Positions 52,401 through 61,194 are shown, numbered from the stretch's first letter. The stretch is 64,000 bases of DNA from an uncultured Clostridia bacterium (GCA_944327625.1 CALVHL010000008.1:20050-84049), one strand, 5' to 3'. Program-made: numbers and translations. Notes: generated by a model from the sequence alone, not told the origin.

Positions 52401-53196
52401 CAAAGTTATGCTTAAACTTGAAAACGTGTGCAAGACCTTCAACCCCGGCTCTGTAAACGAGAAATCGGCGCTTAAAAATATCGATCTCGAAGTATACGAA
52501 GGCGACTTCATAACCGTAATAGGCGGCAACGGCGCGGGCAAGAGCACGCTGATGAACGCGATATGCGGCACTTTCCCCATCGATACGGGCAAGATTATTC
52601 TGAACGGCGACGACATAACCCGTCTGCCCGAATATAAGCGGGCGAAATACCTCGGCAGAGTGTTCCAGGACCCCATGCTCGGCACTGCGCCCAATATGGA
52701 GATCGAGGAAAACCTCGCGCTGGCATACAGGCGCGGCAAGACGCGCTCGCTCATGCCCAGAATTACCCGAAAAGAGAGAGAATTTTACCGCGAACAGCTC
52801 TCGCGGCTCGAACTCGGGCTGGAAAACAGGCTGACCGTCAAAGTGGGGCTGCTGTCGGGCGGACAGAGACAGTCGCTCACCCTGCTTATGGCGACGATGA
52901 AAAAGCCCGATTTGCTGCTTTTGGACGAACACACCGCCGCACTCGATCCCCGAACGGCGACGAAAGTGCTTGAACTTACCGAGGAGATAACCGCAGAAAA
53001 CAAGCTTACGACCATAATGATTACGCACAACATGATGGACGCGATACGCTGCGGCAACCGACTTGTAATGATGCAGGAGGGCAGAATTATCTACGACGTC
53101 AGCGGCGAGGAGAAAAAGTCGCTTTCGGTCAGGGAGCTGCTTGAAAAATTCCGCGAGTCGGGAGGCGAAATCAACGACAGAATGGTGCTCAGCTGA
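52393..53196 (+). CDS. ABC transporter ATPase (TrpZ-like)
   Basis: A 267-residue ATPase with Walker A GGNGAGKSTLMNAI (about 40-53), Q-loop in LGRVFQDPMLGTAPNM, signature LSGGQRQSLTLL and Walker B LLLLDEHTAALDP, and the switch histidine in MITHNMMDAI. The frame is open to 52210, but the ATG at 52393 (MADKVMLKLENV) gives the standard start and an 8-bp overlap with the permease gene. It powers the amino-acid-type importer encoded by the two genes before it. Followed by a strong terminator. Confidence 0.95.
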   Translation: MADKVMLKLENVCKTFNPGSVNEKSALKNIDLEVYEGDFITVIGGNGAGKSTLMNAICGTFPIDTGKIILNGDDITRLPEYKRAKYLGRVFQDPMLGTAPNMEIEENLALAYRRGKTRSLMPRITRKEREFYREQLSRLELGLENRLTVKVGLLSGGQRQSLTLLMATMKKPDLLLLDEHTAALDPRTATKVLELTEEITAENKLTTIMITHNMMDAIRCGNRLVMMQEGRIIYDVSGEEKKSLSVRELLEKFRESGGEINDRMVLS

Positions 53197-53248
53197 TACA
53201 ATTCAGACAGTTCACCCCTGCCCGGGGGTAAGACAAAAAATACATAAG

Positions 53249-53286
53249 GCAGGCGGCGCGGAAGTTTTCCGCGCCGCCTGCTTTTT
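53249..53286 (+). terminator. Terminator of the ABC importer operon
   Basis: 15-bp perfect stem GCAGGCGGCGCGGAA / TTCCGCGCCGCCTGC with a three-base loop, followed by TTTTT at 53282-53286. Textbook rho-independent terminator. Confidence 0.95.
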
Positions 53287-53311
53287 AAGGTTAAATTAAA
53301 AGCAAAATTTT

Positions 53312-53341
53312 TAATTGGTTGCGGCATATATGGCGGGCAAT
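53312..53341 (-). repeat. 30-bp intergenic repeat, copy 8
   Basis: GGTTGCGGCATATATGGCGG followed by GCAAT on the plus strand, just beyond the importer terminator and before the convergent small ORF. Confidence 0.75.
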
Positions 53342-53389
53342 CGGGTTTTTGCAGGCGTCAGCCCGCCGCCTTTACCCGTCAAAATAACA

Positions 53390-53683
53390 TTATCCGACGG
53401 CGATAATCCCGACGAGAGGCCATGCCTGTTTCAGCGTGAATTTCCCCTTTCTGCCCATATCGAACAGTTTATATTCTTCGTCGAATTGCCTGTAAAAGCT
53501 TACCGTCTGATAGTCGTCGCGCGTCAGTCTGCACACTATTATTTCAACTGATCGTCCTCCGCCTACATCATCTCGGCGATAAAAAATGGCACAGTCGTCA
53601 TAATGCGGATATCCTTTCAGCCTGAAATTTACCCGCTTAATCTCTTTTGAATTAAATTTTCTGATAAATTCGCAGTATTCCAT
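53390..53683 (-). CDS. Small hypothetical protein
   Basis: A 97-residue ORF (MEYCEFIRKFNSKEIKRVNF...) of plausible amino-acid make-up, rich in charged and aromatic residues, ending in a hydrophobic WPLVGIIAVG. No family recognised, and no clear ribosome binding site before the ATG. It is the most downstream of three small minus-strand ORFs between the importer and the third GH3 gene. It may be a real small cytoplasmic protein or a remnant. Confidence 0.4.
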   Translation of the reverse strand: MEYCEFIRKFNSKEIKRVNFRLKGYPHYDDCAIFYRRDDVGGGRSVEIIVCRLTRDDYQTVSFYRQFDEEYKLFDMGRKGKFTLKQAWPLVGIIAVG

Positions 53684-53756
53684 AGTTTAAACGTCTTATG
53701 TTGCGCCATTACCGATAATTAAATAATGGTCGGGCGAGCCGTGCCTTGAAATCATT

Positions 53757-54050
53757 TTACTTTCGCCTGTATTTATTTAAAATATTGCAGACGGCCAGGG
53801 TGAGAAGATATGCCGTGTACAGGTCTTTGCCATCCTCCGTTCCGATATTGTCTTCAATCAGCGGAGAGATAGCGCTCAACTCGCTTTCGCTGAACGGCAC
53901 AAATTCTTCGTAGTATCTCTTGCCGTGCAAAAAGCTGTCGACGCAGCCTGCCAGATAATCTTCTTCCAACTCGAACCGATGATCGAGAAGCTTCCTGCTC
54001 GGTAATTTCAGGTACGCCTCCAGAATCTGCCTTTCATATTTTTCAATCAA
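53757..54050 (-). CDS. Small hypothetical helical protein
   Basis: A 97-residue, mostly helical acidic protein (IEKYERQILEAYLKL..., with FELEEDYLAGCVDSF and FSESELSAISPLIEDN; basic end NKYRRK). The start is a TTG codon with GAGGCGG about 12 bases upstream. No family recognised. It lies 26 bp after the 158-residue membrane-protein gene, so the pair may be co-transcribed. Confidence 0.5.
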   Translation of the reverse strand: MIEKYERQILEAYLKLPSRKLLDHRFELEEDYLAGCVDSFLHGKRYYEEFVPFSESELSAISPLIEDNIGTEDGKDLYTAYLLTLAVCNILNKYRRK

Positions 54051-54076
54051 TTGTATTCACCGCCTCAAAAGAGATG

Positions 54077-54553
54077 TTATACGTCCAACTTGCGCCAAAG
54101 ATATCTGAAAATGGGAATCAATATGCCCGAAGTCGTGATCATCAGCCCTATGTCAAAAATAAGCTGACTTATATAGCTGAAAGTCGTGCCGTCCTTAGCA
54201 AGGGCGCAAAATACTATGCCGATAACCAGAACGAACAGCGATATTCCGAATAATATTGCCCAGCTCTTTATGTCTTCCGCAGTAAAAACTTTGCGCCTGT
54301 AAGTACTCCCTTTTTCTTCGCACTCCCTCTTATATTTTTTGATGGTGTCTCTGTTTTGCAGATATTTTATAAGAAGCAATATGCCGAAAATCAGTATTGC
54401 CAGAACTACCCAGCCGAAATACCCCACCACGACATCGCTTATCGTCATCGGTTGCTTGGTAGTGACAAGCGTCATAGCCGAAGCCGAGCCGCCCGGGCTT
54501 CCCCCTTCGAGAAATAAAAGGAGCATACACTCTAAAACATACAGAATAAACAT
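54077..54553 (-). CDS. Small membrane protein, unknown
   Basis: A 158-residue protein with helices at about 2-14, 43-62, 95-116 and 128-150, and a basic linker (NRDTIKKYKRECEEKGSTYRRK) between the second and third. No family recognised. No strong ribosome binding site; a start at the ATG ten codons further in is possible. It heads a run of small minus-strand ORFs next to a pseudogene, so this stretch may be a minor accessory island. Confidence 0.55.
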   Translation of the reverse strand: MFILYVLECMLLLFLEGGSPGGSASAMTLVTTKQPMTISDVVVGYFGWVVLAILIFGILLLIKYLQNRDTIKKYKRECEEKGSTYRRKVFTAEDIKSWAILFGISLFVLVIGIVFCALAKDGTTFSYISQLIFDIGLMITTSGILIPIFRYLWRKLDV

Positions 54554-54725
54554 AGTCTTTCGTCCGAAATCTTCAACTCTTTGAGCGGCAACCCGCTATA
54601 TTTTTTTGCAACTATATTTTACCACGCCGCGCCAAAGCTGTCAATATCGATTAAAACGCAAAGGCGGGCGAGCCGTGAGGAGATTGCCTTTTGCGCCCTC
54701 TCCCTTCGGCTCGCCCGCCCATTTC

Positions 54726-55040
54726 TTAATATTTCAAATCGTTACGAGTTTTTTTGGTGGTTTTCATTGTTTTCCTGACAAACTTATCCTTAAAAACCGC
54801 CTCGAATTCCTCAATAGTTCCCTCGGTTATTAAGTTTTTCGACATAAAAAGCCGTCTTTTTAGGAAACTATAATTTTAATAAAACCATTCATCATATTCT
54901 TCTGCTTTTTTATTTTGGAAAAAATGATTTTTCAATCAGCGTATCTTTTTTTCTGAAAACATCATAATATCCCCATTACCATCAATTACTACTTTGAAGG
55001 AATAATCATTTATTATAGGCTTTTTTCCTTTAAAAAATAT
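54726..55040 (-). pseudogene. Decayed gene with two in-frame stops
   Basis: One minus-strand frame of 104 codons reads as protein throughout, interrupted by TGA at 54936-54938 and TAA at 54876-54878. Visible pieces: NDYSFKVVIDGNGDIMMFSE, then FQNKKAEEYDEWFY, then LITEGTIEEFEAVFKDKFVR and KTTKKTRNDLKY before the final TAA. The last 39 codons from an ATG at 54845 are open but have no ribosome binding site. No family recognised. The frame abuts the terminator of the GH3 operon and has no start signal, so it is a remnant rather than a small gene. Confidence 0.55.
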
Positions 55041-55063
55041 GCGCAGGACAAAGTGCCCTGCGC
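55041..55063 (-). terminator. Terminator of the third GH3 operon
   Basis: Stem GCGCAGG / CCTGCGC with a loop that may extend it, followed on the minus strand by ATATTTTTT. It is 111 bp after the GH3 stop codon. Confidence 0.75.
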
Positions 55064-55174
55064 GATTTTAAGGAGGGGAAAGGACTTTTATTTCGCCCTT
55101 TCCGCAGATGAATAAGTTTATCCCACTCCTGACGGCCTTCCTCCTTTAAAACCGCCGGAGATTTTTTTGATAAA

Positions 55175-58024
55175 TCAGCCTGAAATATCTGACTTATTAT
55201 TGCCGTTTTCGGCTTTTTCGCCCGTCTTTCTGCCCTGCACGAGCGCAATAGTCGGGATGACGATGCCGACGATGCAAGCCGCGCCGAGCACTCCGTCAAC
55301 GACGTAGAGCGCTATCTGCCAGGCGGCAGGTCCCGTCATGCCCGTCTTGCCCGAACCGTAGTCCTGCACGGCGTTAGAGTTGGTGATTGCATAGACGATA
55401 TTCTTCGCCGCCCTGTGAACATAGCTCATTACCGTCGCATTGTTGCGGTAGTCGTCGAGCGACCAATAAGTCGTGTTGGTATTGAGCCAAAGGTCAGTTC
55501 CCGCCCAGAGCCCGGAAATCATATCCTGATAGAACATTGCAGATACTGACGCCTGGTCGGTAATAACCATTCCCTCAAAGCCCCACTCGTTGCGCAGAAC
55601 TTCGGTCATAAGCCCCTTATGGGCACCCGCCCATCTCGTACCTATGCGGTTCATTGCCGCCATTGCCGCATTTGCGCCGCCCTCGGTAGTAATGAGCTCG
55701 AAACCTTTGAGATATATCTCCCTTATGCTCTGTTCGTTGGCAAAGATTGCATTGCCGTAGCGGTTAGTTTCCTGATCGTTGAGGGCAAAGTGCTTCATAT
55801 ACGCGATGACGCCCTTGGAGCGAACGCCGCGCATTTCCGCCGCGCCGAGCTTGCCCGAAAGGTAGCCGTCCTCGGAATAGTATTCAAAATTCCTGCCCGA
55901 ATAGGGAGAACGGTGAATGTTTGCGCCGGGAGCGTACCAGCCTGTTATGCCCGCGCCGATACTGTCCTCGCCGATGAGTTCGCCCATCTTTTCCAGAAGC
56001 TCGACGTTCCAGGTCGAAGCCATGACGACTTCGGTAGGCCAAGCCATAGTGCTCGTTCCGCCTACGAGCGTACCCGAAACGCCCGAAGGACCGTCCTTAT
56101 CCTGCGTTGCGGGAAGCTTTATCGTGTCTATCTGTATGGTGCTGTAACCGCCCATTCTGACAAGCCTTGTGACCTGCGACCAGCCGAGCTGGGTTATCAT
56201 CTGCGCCCAGCGCTCGTCGTCATAATCCGCATCCGTAAGGTCGGTGACATTATAATTCGTCGCGGTGCTGCCCTGCGCAGGCAACGTCTTGGAGCTGTCG
56301 TTTATTACCTCGTCGGCGCGATACCAGTTGAGGTCGGAAATCATCTTGTCGGAAGCCGTCCAGCTGCCGCCCTTGTATGCTCCGACGGGCATAGTAGCCT
56401 GCCAATCCGAACGCGAAAGATATGTACAGTCGTCGTAATAGTTTGCATCCGCCTCCTCAAACTGATTGGTTACGGCGTAGCCCGTAGCCGTAGATTTGGA
56501 ATAGGTCAGAGCGTCAAACTCCTGCTGAACATACTCATAGACGAGATTTTCGTCGCCCTCAATATCCGCGCCCTTGACGGCGAGAATGTTGTTGAGCGCG
56601 TCGTGCGCGTTTCTGCCCGCCGCGAAATAATAAGTGCCGTCGTCGACTATGTAGGTCTTTGCCCCGTCGGCGTCATACGCCTTCATGCTCTCTTTGGACA
56701 CGGAAATAATCACTTCCTCTGCCCCGCCTTTCTCTATCAAACCCGTCTTAGCAAAGCCGACGAGTTCTACCGCCGACTTCTCTATGCCGTGTTCCCCGTC
56801 ATAGTCGGTATAGGGCGACTGCATATAGATTTCGACGACGTCCTTGCCCGCATAATCGCCGCTGTTCGTGACGGTGAGCTTTATCTCGAAGGCGTCTTCC
56901 TTTTCGGTCACGGTATAGCCGCTCCATTCAAACTCGGTATAGGAAAGCCCGTAGCCGAAGGGGAACTGAACGGTCTTATCATAGTCATAGTTGCCGGCAT
57001 TGCCCTGCCCGAGCACGACGTCCTCGTAGCGGGTTTCATAGTACTTATAGCCGACATATATGCCTTCCTGATAGACGATATAGTTCTTTGCATTGTTGGA
57101 ATAGTCGCTGACTTCGGAAGCGTTCGTTATGCTGTAACTTCCCAAATTCTGCGCGGAGGGCGCGCTGAGCGAGTCGTAGGCATAAGTGTCGACAAGCCTG
57201 CCCGAGGGATTGACTTCACCGCTGAGCACCTCGCCTATCGCATACATTCCCTCCTGTCCTACCGCGCCCACCCAGAGAGCAGCTTTGACTTTAGCATAAG
57301 CGGGATCTTCCAGAAAGCCGAGCTCCATGGCGTTGTTGGAATTGATTATTACGACTACCTTTTCAAACTTATCGCAAGCCATTTTGAGCATATCCAGCTC
57401 GTCCTTGTCGGGTTCGAGATAGAGATACCCGCTTGCGAGCGGCGTAGTGGGAATATCGGCGCTTTCGCCGCCGCTTCTGCCGAGCACGACTATGCCGACG
57501 TCATCGCCGTTCATGCTTGAAAGCACGGCATCGGTATAGACGCTCTGCGGCACTTCGTTGACAGCAAAGTCGCCCCTGCCCGACGAATCGGGCACCTTTT
57601 TACGATAATTCTTGCCCGCGCCCGTCGTATAGAATTCCCAGAGAGTTGAGTTTACGGTAAAGCCCGATTTTTCGAGCGCCGCCCTTAACGTGGGGGCGTT
57701 GGCGGTATCTACCGAGCCGGAGCCCGCGCCGCCGTAGACGAAGTCTACGCTGTCCTGACCGATGAGCGCAAGCTTCTTCTCGTCGAACGAAAGCGGGAGC
57801 GCGTTATCCTCATTTTTGAGGAGCACTATGCCCTCCGCCTCCACCTCTTTGCAGGCGGCTTTACCCTCCGCCGAGGAGACCGTTCCGCCGGCGCTGAGCG
57901 CAACCGTAATGAGCCCCGAATAGATGCTCGTAACGATATTTGCGACTATGAGCAGAACGGCGAGAAAGACGCTTACAGCCATTAAAATTATAGATTTTTT
58001 TCTGCTCAATTTAATTTTTTTCAA
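55175..58024 (-). CDS. Doubly membrane-anchored, permuted GH3 beta-glycosidase, third copy
   Basis: A 949-residue GH3 with the same permuted plan as 24712-27630. N-terminal anchor helix at about 11-35; first the usual C-terminal domain (ACKEVEAEGIVLLKNEDNALPL near 60-80); then a fibronectin-like domain (FGYGLSYTEFEWSGY near 365). The barrel is last, with DGPSGVSGT, YMKHFALNDQETNR (about 743) and nucleophile Asp in GMVITDQASVS (about 821). A second helix (about 900-930) and a polar tail follow. It is 33 bp after a lipoprotein gene and is expected to act at the outer membrane face on short glycans. Substrate unknown. It clearly shares ancestry with the enzyme at 24712. Confidence 0.92.
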   Translation of the reverse strand: MKKIKLSRKKSIILMAVSVFLAVLLIVANIVTSIYSGLITVALSAGGTVSSAEGKAACKEVEAEGIVLLKNEDNALPLSFDEKKLALIGQDSVDFVYGGAGSGSVDTANAPTLRAALEKSGFTVNSTLWEFYTTGAGKNYRKKVPDSSGRGDFAVNEVPQSVYTDAVLSSMNGDDVGIVVLGRSGGESADIPTTPLASGYLYLEPDKDELDMLKMACDKFEKVVVIINSNNAMELGFLEDPAYAKVKAALWVGAVGQEGMYAIGEVLSGEVNPSGRLVDTYAYDSLSAPSAQNLGSYSITNASEVSDYSNNAKNYIVYQEGIYVGYKYYETRYEDVVLGQGNAGNYDYDKTVQFPFGYGLSYTEFEWSGYTVTEKEDAFEIKLTVTNSGDYAGKDVVEIYMQSPYTDYDGEHGIEKSAVELVGFAKTGLIEKGGAEEVIISVSKESMKAYDADGAKTYIVDDGTYYFAAGRNAHDALNNILAVKGADIEGDENLVYEYVQQEFDALTYSKSTATGYAVTNQFEEADANYYDDCTYLSRSDWQATMPVGAYKGGSWTASDKMISDLNWYRADEVINDSSKTLPAQGSTATNYNVTDLTDADYDDERWAQMITQLGWSQVTRLVRMGGYSTIQIDTIKLPATQDKDGPSGVSGTLVGGTSTMAWPTEVVMASTWNVELLEKMGELIGEDSIGAGITGWYAPGANIHRSPYSGRNFEYYSEDGYLSGKLGAAEMRGVRSKGVIAYMKHFALNDQETNRYGNAIFANEQSIREIYLKGFELITTEGGANAAMAAMNRIGTRWAGAHKGLMTEVLRNEWGFEGMVITDQASVSAMFYQDMISGLWAGTDLWLNTNTTYWSLDDYRNNATVMSYVHRAAKNIVYAITNSNAVQDYGSGKTGMTGPAAWQIALYVVDGVLGAACIVGIVIPTIALVQGRKTGEKAENGNNKSDISG

Positions 58025-58057
58025 TTTATCTTCCTCCGTTTACCCGTTTCGGACGCA

Positions 58058-58606
58058 TTACGCATTGGGGTTTGTCAGCGAGAAGGTATTGTTTGCGTCG
58101 CTGACGTAGACGGTCATCTGCGCGCCGTAGGCGTCGAATACATCATCTGCCGACTGCGCCATGTTCTTTTCGCCCTCACTCTCTGCAGGGAGCTCGACGG
58201 GATAGGTTGCCGTTGCGGTATCGATATAGATATTAAATCCGCCTGCAAGCGAGTACGCATTGACAATCGCCCTGTCCGAACGGTTGAGCGTATAGGAAGT
58301 GTAACCGTCGACGCTGCTGCCCGCCGTGTATGTGCCGAAAGTTTCGACGCTGTACGTGCCGAGGTTCATGCTGTAACCGTAGGTATAGGTCGTCTTTACC
58401 AGCTCATATCTCGAATTGTCGAGAAGGTGCAGCTGATATACGCTGTAATTCGTGCCCGCGGTTGCGCCCTCGGTCGTTTCGCTGACTATGTAAGTCTTCT
58501 GAATTTCGCCCGCGCTTTCTCCGCCGCAAGCCGCAAAGCCTGCCGCTGCCGCAGTGACTGCCGCTGCCGCCATAACGATTGCCACAATTTTGCCAAATTT
58601 TTTCAT
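58058..58606 (-). CDS. Lipoprotein preceding the third GH3 gene
   Basis: A 182-residue lipoprotein: signal MKKFGKIVAIVMAAAAVTAA, lipobox GFAAC (Cys about 27). The mature part is beta-rich and Tyr/Thr-rich (SVYQLHLLDNSRYELVKTTY, GSSVDGYTSYTLNRSDRAIV), resembling small extracellular sensor or binding lipoproteins; no family recognised. AAGGAGGAATTAAAG precedes the ATG. It holds the position the CBM lipoprotein has in the module at 24.7-29.2 kb, so it may be a ligand-binding partner of the GH3. Confidence 0.75.
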   Translation of the reverse strand: MKKFGKIVAIVMAAAAVTAAAAGFAACGGESAGEIQKTYIVSETTEGATAGTNYSVYQLHLLDNSRYELVKTTYTYGYSMNLGTYSVETFGTYTAGSSVDGYTSYTLNRSDRAIVNAYSLAGGFNIYIDTATATYPVELPAESEGEKNMAQSADDVFDAYGAQMTVYVSDANNTFSLTNPNA

Positions 58607-58662
58607 CTTTAATTCCTCCTTAACACTTTTTTGATTAAAAGTGTATTTGTTTTAGCAGGTTT

Positions 58663-58691
58663 ATGTTAATTCATTTCATTATTGCAGTCAA
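58663..58691 (-). promoter_or_regulatory. Promoter of the lipoprotein-GH3 operon
   Basis: Minus-strand TTGACT at 58686-58691 and TAACAT at 58663-58668 with a 17-bp spacer, 57 bp before the lipoprotein start. Confidence 0.75.
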
Positions 58692-58697
58692 TACAGT

Positions 58698-58726
58698 TGG
58701 CACGCCTTATCGCTTTTCTGGCACGC
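58698..58726 (-). promoter_or_regulatory. GCGTGCCA direct repeats, candidate LytTR operator
   Basis: Two exact 8-bp repeats (GCGTGCCA on the minus strand) at 58719-58726 and 58698-58705, 21 bp from start to start, six bases upstream of the -35 box. Spacing and position fit activation by a LytTR response regulator; one is encoded 1.4 kb away. Confidence 0.5.
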
Positions 58727-58742
58727 TTTTTCTCGGCGACAT

Positions 58743-58771
58743 AAAAACACCCCTGCAAAAATGCAGAGGTG
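58743..58771 (-). terminator. Terminator of the second two-component operon
   Basis: Stem CACCTCTGCA / TGCAGGGGTG (one mismatch) followed on the minus strand by TTTTT, 48 bp after the kinase stop codon. Confidence 0.85.
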
Positions 58772-58818
58772 CAGAACTTTGAGGATATTTCCCGCTCCCG
58801 ACCGCGCCGAGCGCAAGG

Positions 58819-60156
58819 TCATTTGCAGAATGTTATAGTAAGGATGAAGATATTGTCTTCGGCAGAGATATTCATATCCCCATTATACTTTTCGACTATG
58901 CTCTTTATGCTGCGCATGCCGAAGCCGTGGCTCGCCTTGTCGCTCTTTACCGTGACGGGCAATCCGTCGCGCATTTCCAGGCTACCCGAATAATAGTTGT
59001 TGGAGGAAAGCGTGACTATGCCGTTCTTGTCGGAGATATTCAGGGTTATTACGCGCTTATTCTTCTCGCCGAGCCGCATAACCGCCTCTATGCTGTTGTC
59101 TATTATGTTGCCGATGAGCGAATACACGTCGACGCTGTCCATAAATTCAAGCGCCTTGGGGTTGACCATATACGAAAGCTTTATGTCGTGCGCCATACAG
59201 TACAGCCACTTCTCTGCGATTACCGTATTTATTGCCGCGTTGTCCGTCTTTACTACCGTATCGTAGGCACCCGTAAGGCTTTCAAGTTCCGAAAGCAACC
59301 TTTCCGCAGGCTCTCCGCCCGCCCTGAGTACGGCGACCTGATGTTTGAGATCGTGCGCCTTTATGCTTATCTGTTCGGCATTTGCCTCGGCGAACTTATA
59401 TTGCTTTTCCTGCTGTTCGAGTATGGTATCCACGACTTTCTTGTCGCTTTTGAGCTGCATTCTGTCGACTATCAGCGTTTGCAGGCTCAAAACGAGCACC
59501 ATGCAAGCAATCTGCAATATCAGCCCCATGATATAGAGATCGGACCGCTCGCGCCCGTAAAGCTCGCTTATGGTATTTATTACGACGTTTATCGTCAGCA
59601 CCACGGCATACAGCAATAGAATTGTCTTGCCGAATTCGTATACGCTGTTTCGGTTTATTCTGCGCACGAACAGAAAACATACCGCCATGTTCATGGCCGT
59701 GTAGACCGTGAGATAGACGGGGATCATTGCCCAGTGAAATGCACCGAAGTTAAACAGATTGAACTGCGGACAGACGAGCGTTACGAAAAGCACGTAGATG
59801 CTGAATACGAGATGTCTTGCGCAATACCCGAATATGGCGCAGAACGAGAGGCTGTACAGATCGCATTTATAGCAGCATCGCATAGCCGCTACACTACACA
59901 AAAACAGAACTATAAAGGAAATGCTTATTACTATATACAGCTGGACATCGCTCACATCATAGTTAAGCGCAAGCAACACCCTTTCGTTTAAAAATGCGAC
60001 TGCGACGGAAATTGCCGCAAGCAGAATTATGCCGACGCCCGCCCTGACATAATAATTCTTTTTCCGCGGAAATTTGCCGATGAGCATATACTCGTTTGCC
60101 AGAAGTTCGGCGGTAAACAGCATAAACCGCATTATAAAAAAAGCTTCTATGGACAT
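58819..60156 (-). CDS. AgrC-like sensor histidine kinase (GHKL), second system
   Basis: A 445-residue kinase with six or seven helices in residues 1-220 and the H-box ISIKAHDLKHQVAVLRAGG (His about 272). The N-box is YSLIGNIIDNSIEAVMRL and the G-box GFGMRSIKSIVEKYNGD near the C-terminus. It belongs to the AgrC/GHKL class that senses peptides or membrane signals without a large extracellular domain. It follows its response regulator without a gap; the order RR then HK is the reverse of the 22.4-24.5 kb system. It is located beside the lipoprotein-GH3 operon, its probable target. Confidence 0.93.
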   Translation of the reverse strand: MSIEAFFIMRFMLFTAELLANEYMLIGKFPRKKNYYVRAGVGIILLAAISVAVAFLNERVLLALNYDVSDVQLYIVISISFIVLFLCSVAAMRCCYKCDLYSLSFCAIFGYCARHLVFSIYVLFVTLVCPQFNLFNFGAFHWAMIPVYLTVYTAMNMAVCFLFVRRINRNSVYEFGKTILLLYAVVLTINVVINTISELYGRERSDLYIMGLILQIACMVLVLSLQTLIVDRMQLKSDKKVVDTILEQQEKQYKFAEANAEQISIKAHDLKHQVAVLRAGGEPAERLLSELESLTGAYDTVVKTDNAAINTVIAEKWLYCMAHDIKLSYMVNPKALEFMDSVDVYSLIGNIIDNSIEAVMRLGEKNKRVITLNISDKNGIVTLSSNNYYSGSLEMRDGLPVTVKSDKASHGFGMRSIKSIVEKYNGDMNISAEDNIFILTITFCK

Positions 60157-60873
60157 TTACATTACACCGTTATAGGCATTCAGCGCGTTGAGGAACGCCA
60201 CCCTGCGCGTCTTGGTAATGGGTAATGACTGCCCCTTGACCATTACACAGTTGTCCTTTACCCCGTCAACATGCCTTAAATTTACTATAAAACTGTTGGC
60301 GCACCTGCAAAAACTTTTGGAAAGTCGGCTTTCCATATTCTTAATACTGCCGCGCACGGTAAATTCGCCCTTTGCCGTGTGGACGATAAGATAGTGCAGC
60401 ATTACCTCTATATAGTAGATTTTGCTCTCGCCGATGCGCGTCGTGCCCTCCTTGTGGTTGAGCACTATGAATTTTTCTGTATGCAGCATTATATAGCGCA
60501 TTGCCTTTTTGAGTTTAAGCGCAAAATCTTCATACACTAAGGGTTTAAGCACATAGTCGACGGCGTCGACCTCATAGCCGTTTATCGCAAACTGTACGGT
60601 CTTGGTTATAAACATAATCGCCACGTCGTTATTGACTTTCCTTACTTCTCTTGCAAGGTCCATTCCGTTGGGCTGACCGTCGGGCAGAATTATATCCATG
60701 AGGAGCAACTGAAAATCTTTAAAGTTGCTGCCGTTGCCGAGAAAGCTCTGCGCGTCGGAATAGCAGGTAAGCGACAATTCGACGTTAAGTTCGGCGAAAA
60801 AACGCTTCAACATACTCACGGTATGTTCTCTCTCCGATTGTTCGTCCTCCAACAGCGCGACGTTTACCTTCAT
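60157..60873 (-). CDS. LytTR-family response regulator, second system
   Basis: A 238-residue regulator. Receiver domain with E9, D10 and E11 in the acidic pocket, phosphoacceptor D60 in LLLMDIILPDG, and Lys in DAVDYVLKPLVYEDFALKL (about 115). The C-terminal LytTR domain runs from about 140 (ESKIYYIEVMLHYLIVHTAKG, FCRCANSFIVNLRHVDGVKD, LPITKTRRVAFLNAL). The start at 60873 (MKVNVALLED) has AAGGAGC before it; the frame is open to 60921. It is the first gene of the pair and adjoins the kinase start. Confidence 0.94.
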   Translation of the reverse strand: MKVNVALLEDEQSEREHTVSMLKRFFAELNVELSLTCYSDAQSFLGNGSNFKDFQLLLMDIILPDGQPNGMDLAREVRKVNNDVAIMFITKTVQFAINGYEVDAVDYVLKPLVYEDFALKLKKAMRYIMLHTEKFIVLNHKEGTTRIGESKIYYIEVMLHYLIVHTAKGEFTVRGSIKNMESRLSKSFCRCANSFIVNLRHVDGVKDNCVMVKGQSLPITKTRRVAFLNALNAYNGVM

Positions 60874-60932
60874 TTGTCTGCTCCTTAAGATGTACGGCAA
60901 AATGGCTTTGTATGCCCTCATTCTTATACATA

Positions 60933-60961
60933 ATCATACTACTACAATATGCAATTGTCAA
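60933..60961 (-). promoter_or_regulatory. Promoter of the second two-component operon
   Basis: Minus-strand TTGACA at 60956-60961 and TATGAT at 60933-60938, 17-bp spacer, 60 bp before the regulator start. Confidence 0.8.
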
Positions 60962-61140
60962 TATGTGTCAGAGCCAAACGGCGCTTTTGCAAACCGCCGC
61001 TTTAACTATTTTTATTAAGAAATTGCCCCTCGTTATATATTTTGTCCCTTAAATCAATCCATTGCCACATTTAAATGTCGCCCGCATCCGCTTCCAGTCA
61101 AAAAAAATGCGAAACATAATAAGATACAAAATATAACATT

Positions 61141-61170
61141 CGACGGGGCGTTGACAACAACGCCCCGTCG
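61141..61170. terminator. 13-bp perfect hairpin in the 60.9-61.5 kb gap
   Basis: CGACGGGGCGTTG / CAACGCCCCGTCG with a four-base loop; TTATATTTTT follows on the plus strand. It lies in a 610-bp gene-free gap that also holds repeat copy 9, another hairpin and a tandem repeat. Its transcript is unclear; it may back up the terminator for the 61484 gene. Confidence 0.6.
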
Positions 61171-61194
61171 CTTATATTTTTATGAGTTATTATA

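Noticed and set aside
53390..55040. Phage or insertion-sequence remnant
   Set aside because: No transposase, integrase or terminal inverted repeats seen; only small unknown ORFs and one decayed frame.
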